Assembly: GCF_014333525.1 (NCBI RefSeq)
Contig: NZ_JACSCX010000005.1
Coordinates: forward strand, 1-64,000
Reading direction: 5' to 3'
Origin: Hymenobacter puniceus
GTDB lineage: Bacteria; Bacteroidota; Bacteroidia; Cytophagales; Hymenobacteraceae
Length of the DNA: 64,000 bases
A program made the translations under genes and the position numbers. The notes below the pieces were generated by a model, which worked only from the letters and a program-made list of their open reading frames with translations, did not search any database and was not told the DNA's origin. Shown here one piece after another: positions 61,281 through 64,000 of this stretch (position 1 is its first letter; every line of letters begins with the position of its first letter).

Positions 61281-61640
61281 ATGAAAAAGACCCTTGTTCT
61301 CGGCGCCTCCGATAATCCGGCTCGCTACTCCTACCAGGCCGTGCACCGGCTGCAGCGCCACGGCCATGAAGTGGTGCCCGTAGGTATCCGCAAAGGCCAG
61401 GTCGGCGGCCTCGATATTCACACGGACCGGCCGCAAACTGAGGCAGTGGATACCGTTACGCTCTATGTAGGCCCCCAAAACCAGCCTGCCTGGTACGACT
61501 ACATCCTGGATTTGCAGCCAAAGCGCATCATCTTCAACCCCGGCACCGAAAACCCCGAACTGGAGCGCTTGGCCCAAGCCCGCGGCATCCGGACTGAAGA
61601 AGCCTGCACGCTGGTGATGCTTAGCATAGGCCAGTATTAA
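61281..61640 (+). CDS. CoA-binding domain protein
   Basis: A 119-residue Rossmann-fold protein. ATG 61281 gives MKKTLVLGASDNPARYSYQA; the frame upstream to 61215 adds no domain. The phrases GHEVVPVGIRKGQVGG, RIIFNPGTENPELERLAQA and GIRTEEACTLVML are those of the stand-alone CoA_binding family, possibly acting in CoA-linked regulation. It follows the oxidoreductase by 131 bases on the same strand and is closed by the terminator at 61711. Confidence 0.9.
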   Translation: MKKTLVLGASDNPARYSYQAVHRLQRHGHEVVPVGIRKGQVGGLDIHTDRPQTEAVDTVTLYVGPQNQPAWYDYILDLQPKRIIFNPGTENPELERLAQARGIRTEEACTLVMLSIGQY

Positions 61641-61710
61641 TACGCCCCTACGGCGCTTTTGCGCTATTCAGTGAGTGCTGCCTTTCTCTTTTGCAGGAGA
61701 AGACACAAGT

Positions 61711-61750
61711 AAAGCCCCGGTTTCGGATTCAGTTCCGAAGCCGGGGCTTT
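61711..61750 (+). terminator. Terminator after the CoA-binding protein gene
   Basis: AAAGCCCCGG-TTTCGGA (61711-61727) pairs with TCCGAA-CCGGGGCTTT (61734-61750), with one mismatch. It is a long GC-rich stem ending in T-rich sequence. The AT-rich 133 bases that follow hold a CACATA-TATGTG palindrome (61779-61792) before the next gene. Confidence 0.9.
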
Positions 61751-61883
61751 GCACTTTAGCAGCTACTTAGCAGGCAGGCACATATTTATGTGATACAATT
61801 TTATATTTAAAATGTTCATTATTAGTATATTCAGTGTGCCGTCCCATTCCGGGCATACGGGTGTCACTAAACCTCTTATTCCG

Positions 61884-64000
61884 ATGGCCAGTCGCTTCAA
61901 ACAGATAACGTTAGCTGAGTTCGTGGCGATGCTCGGCCAGTTTCGGTTTACGCGCCGCGTAACCGGTGTGCACATGCACCACACGTGGCGGCCCAACCGC
62001 AAGCAGTACGCGGGCCGCGCCAGCATTGAGGCCATGTGGCAGTACCATACCCAGCACAACGGCTGGTCGGACATTGCCCAGCACATCAGCATTGCCCCGG
62101 ATGGCACCATCTGGACCGGGCGTAACTGGAATCTGGCCCCGGCCAGCGCTTCCGGCCACAACGGCAACAGCCTGGCCGGGCCGTTTATGTTCGAGATGAT
62201 TGGCGACTTCGACAAGGGCCGGGACCTGTTTGATGGCGCCCAGCGCCACACGGCCCTGCACGTGGTGGCCCACGTGCAGCAGCATTTTCAGCTACCGCTG
62301 GAGTCGCTGCACTTCCACAGCCAGATGTCCACCAAAACCTGCCCGGGCAGCAGTATCAGCTATTCGGCCACGCTGCAGGAAGTGAAGCGGATTCGGGCAA
62401 CGCTGGGAACCCGCCGGGCAGCTATGCCTGCCAAGCTGCCAGCTGAGCGGCTGGCCGAGCTGCAGCGGGCCTTGGGCTACACGTCCATCGTGAGCCGGGC
62501 GCGCGGCCAGGAGCCGGAGGCGCTGGCAGAACCCGCCGAAGAAGGCATGAGCCGCCAGCAGCTGCTTTTTCTAACCGCTCCAGCAGACACCACAGAAAAG
62601 CCGCTGAAGCAAGCGGCCCGCAGAGCCCGGCCGCGGGCCGCAGGCGAGCTTACGGCCGCGCAGCATAAGTTGCTGCGGGCCCACGTCGTCAACCTCGACC
62701 AGGGCCGGTTTTCCACCGATGGTGCCTTTACCACTTCAGCGGCTGATGTAGACGCCCTGTTTGAAACCCATCTGGAGCAGGCCCTGCACAAGGCCCTGGC
62801 GGCCGGGCAGCCACTGGAGCTGCTGCTGTATGCCCACGGGGGGCTGGTAGCCGAAAAATCAGGGCTGGCCAGCGCCTTGCGCTACATTCCATGGTGGAAA
62901 GCCAACCACGTCTATCCGCTGTACTTTGTGTGGGAAACCGGCCTGGGTGGCACGCTGGGAGCCCTGATCCGGGGCAGCAGAACCCGCGAGCTTAGCCGTG
63001 GTATCACAGACCTGAGCGACAAGCTGATTGAGCGGGCCGTGGGGCCACTGGGCGGGCAGATCTGGAAAAATATGAAGGACAGCGCCGAGTGGGCCAGCGA
63101 AGCAGACGGCGGCGGCCACTACGTAGCCCAGAAGCTGCACGCATTTTGCGCAGCCCACGCCGCCGAAGTAGCGGCGGACCAGCTGCGGCTGCATGCCGTG
63201 GGGCACAGCGCCGGCTCGATCTTCCACGCGCATTTCCTGCCCACCACCCTGCACATGGGCACGCCTGCTTTCCGGACGCTGCAGCTGCTGGCCCCAGCCA
63301 TTCGGATTGACGCGTTCCGGCAGCAGCTGGCCGGCCTGCTCACGCGCGGCATCGGGCAACTCACTGTGTACACCATGCGCGACGAACTGGAGCGGGCCGA
63401 CACCTGCTCGTTGTTCTACCGCAAGTCGCTGCTGTATTTGCTTCACCACGCCCTCGAATCAGAGCACGAAACACCTATTCTGGGGCTGGAAGCCAGCCTA
63501 CGGGACGATGCCGAGGTGAGTCGGCTGCTGGGCCTGCAGGCAGGCTACCCTGCTACAGCGGCCGAAGTGGTGTGGTCGAGCACTACTGAGCCGAGCGGCC
63601 GCAGCTCCAGTACCAGCACCACCCACGGCGGCTTCGATAACGACCCGGCCACCATGGAAAGTGTGCTGCGGCGCGTGCTCAACCGCTCCGACATTGTGCC
63701 GTTTCCGCGCACCCGCACCCTGACCGACATCTGGCACGAGCCCATTGAGCTGCCCGAAGAAATAGTGATGCTGGCCCAGGCGCAGGCCGAAGCGGCACCG
63801 AAGCCTCCCAAGAAAGTTTCGGCGCCGGCCGCTCCTACCCCAGCCACCCCCAACGGCCACCCGCGCCAACGGGCTTTGTGCATCGGCATCAACGACTACG
63901 CTGCCGCGCCGCTGCAGGGCTGCGTAGCCGACGCCCACGCCTGGGCTGCAGCCCTGCAGCGGCGCGGCTTTGCCACGGAGCTGCTGCTGGAAGCCCAGGC
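61884..64000 (+). CDS. Amidase / alpha-beta-hydrolase / caspase-like fusion, 3' end outside the window
   Basis: A reading frame open from ATG 61884 to the window edge, at least 705 residues. Residues 1-180 form a T7-lysozyme-type N-acetylmuramoyl-L-alanine amidase domain: HMHHTW at 30-35, and His 145, Lys 151, Cys 153 with T7-like spacing in HSQMSTKTCPG. The middle (about 290-500) looks like an alpha/beta hydrolase: LLYAHGGLV with His 318, and the nucleophile elbow GHSAG with Ser 442. A low-complexity linker follows, and at about residue 663 a caspase-like domain begins (ALCIGINDYAAAPLQGC, DAHAWAAALQRRGF). Its His-Cys pair lies beyond the window. There is no signal peptide. The role could be a suicide or lysis effector; that is inference. 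Confidence 0.85.
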   Translation, partial: MASRFKQITLAEFVAMLGQFRFTRRVTGVHMHHTWRPNRKQYAGRASIEAMWQYHTQHNGWSDIAQHISIAPDGTIWTGRNWNLAPASASGHNGNSLAGPFMFEMIGDFDKGRDLFDGAQRHTALHVVAHVQQHFQLPLESLHFHSQMSTKTCPGSSISYSATLQEVKRIRATLGTRRAAMPAKLPAERLAELQRALGYTSIVSRARGQEPEALAEPAEEGMSRQQLLFLTAPADTTEKPLKQAARRARPRAAGELTAAQHKLLRAHVVNLDQGRFSTDGAFTTSAADVDALFETHLEQALHKALAAGQPLELLLYAHGGLVAEKSGLASALRYIPWWKANHVYPLYFVWETGLGGTLGALIRGSRTRELSRGITDLSDKLIERAVGPLGGQIWKNMKDSAEWASEADGGGHYVAQKLHAFCAAHAAEVAADQLRLHAVGHSAGSIFHAHFLPTTLHMGTPAFRTLQLLAPAIRIDAFRQQLAGLLTRGIGQLTVYTMRDELERADTCSLFYRKSLLYLLHHALESEHETPILGLEASLRDDAEVSRLLGLQAGYPATAAEVVWSSTTEPSGRSSSTSTTHGGFDNDPATMESVLRRVLNRSDIVPFPRTRTLTDIWHEPIELPEEIVMLAQAQAEAAPKPPKKVSAPAAPTPATPNGHPRQRALCIGINDYAAAPLQGCVADAHAWAAALQRRGFATELLLEAQ

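Overview
The window reads as a chromosomal segment of a GC-rich member of the Bacteroidota, most likely Hymenobacter or a close relative (Cytophagales, Hymenobacteraceae). The reasons are the thrS-infC-rpmI-rplT cluster with a long Ala/Pro/Lys tail on IF3, the parE-parC pair with Bacteroidota-style proteins, DUF349, DUF2911, DUF4259 and DUF2383 proteins, promoters of the TAnnTTTG type, few clear Shine-Dalgarno sites, and several palindromic intergenic elements. This is pattern recognition; no database was searched. No tRNA, rRNA, IS element or CRISPR array was found.

Layout. 1-1.5 kb: end of a tandem-repeat protein and a small STAS/SEC14-like protein. 1.5-5.2 kb (minus): thrS-infC-rpmI-rplT; infC has no ATG, GTG or TTG start. 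5.2-7.4 kb: two exported TPR proteins. 7.5-12.6 kb: topoisomerase IV (parE, parC) with a palindromic element between the genes. 12.7-18.5 kb: AI-2E-family permease, an overlapping acyltransferase/FdtA-cupin pair, a DUF2383 protein, an exonuclease/GIY-YIG protein and a second STAS-like protein. 18.6-23.7 kb: two divergent paralogous lipoproteins with a kinase-like signature, a further lipoprotein and a nested palindrome array. 23.7-35 kb: topoisomerase IB, two M48 peptidases, App1-type phosphatase, transglycosylase, Lon-N-domain protein, membrane-anchored metallophosphoesterase, lipid kinase, L,D-transpeptidase and small envelope proteins. 35.5-40 kb: a three-gene PaoABC-type molybdenum hydroxylase whose iron-sulfur subunit carries a redoxin-like domain. 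40.3-49.3 kb: DUF349, YqgE, pdxH, DUF1015, maf, an EamA half-transporter, DUF4259, an AT-rich unknown and gpsA. 49.5-52.5 kb: periplasmic adaptor and TolC-family gene without their inner-membrane partner. 52.6-58 kb: serine dehydratase beta subunit, tryptophan 2,3-dioxygenase, a gene cut by an in-frame amber codon, a TonB-C protein, DUF2911 and an MFS permease. 58.1-58.9 kb: a cobalamin riboswitch whose next gene is an acyl-CoA thioesterase. 59-64 kb: FAD-dependent oxidoreductase, CoA-binding protein, and a large protein running off the end.

The most unusual item is that last gene (61884 to the edge). It joins a T7-lysozyme-type amidase domain, an alpha/beta-hydrolase-like domain with a GHSAG elbow and the beginning of a caspase-like domain, with no signal peptide. 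Next are the split phosphoesterase and kinase-like proteins (18.7-22.0 and 29.5-30.8 kb), which I recall as parts of single long proteins in other Bacteroidota, the redoxin/Tat/2Fe-2S fusion with an alternative start, and the riboswitch in front of a thioesterase gene.
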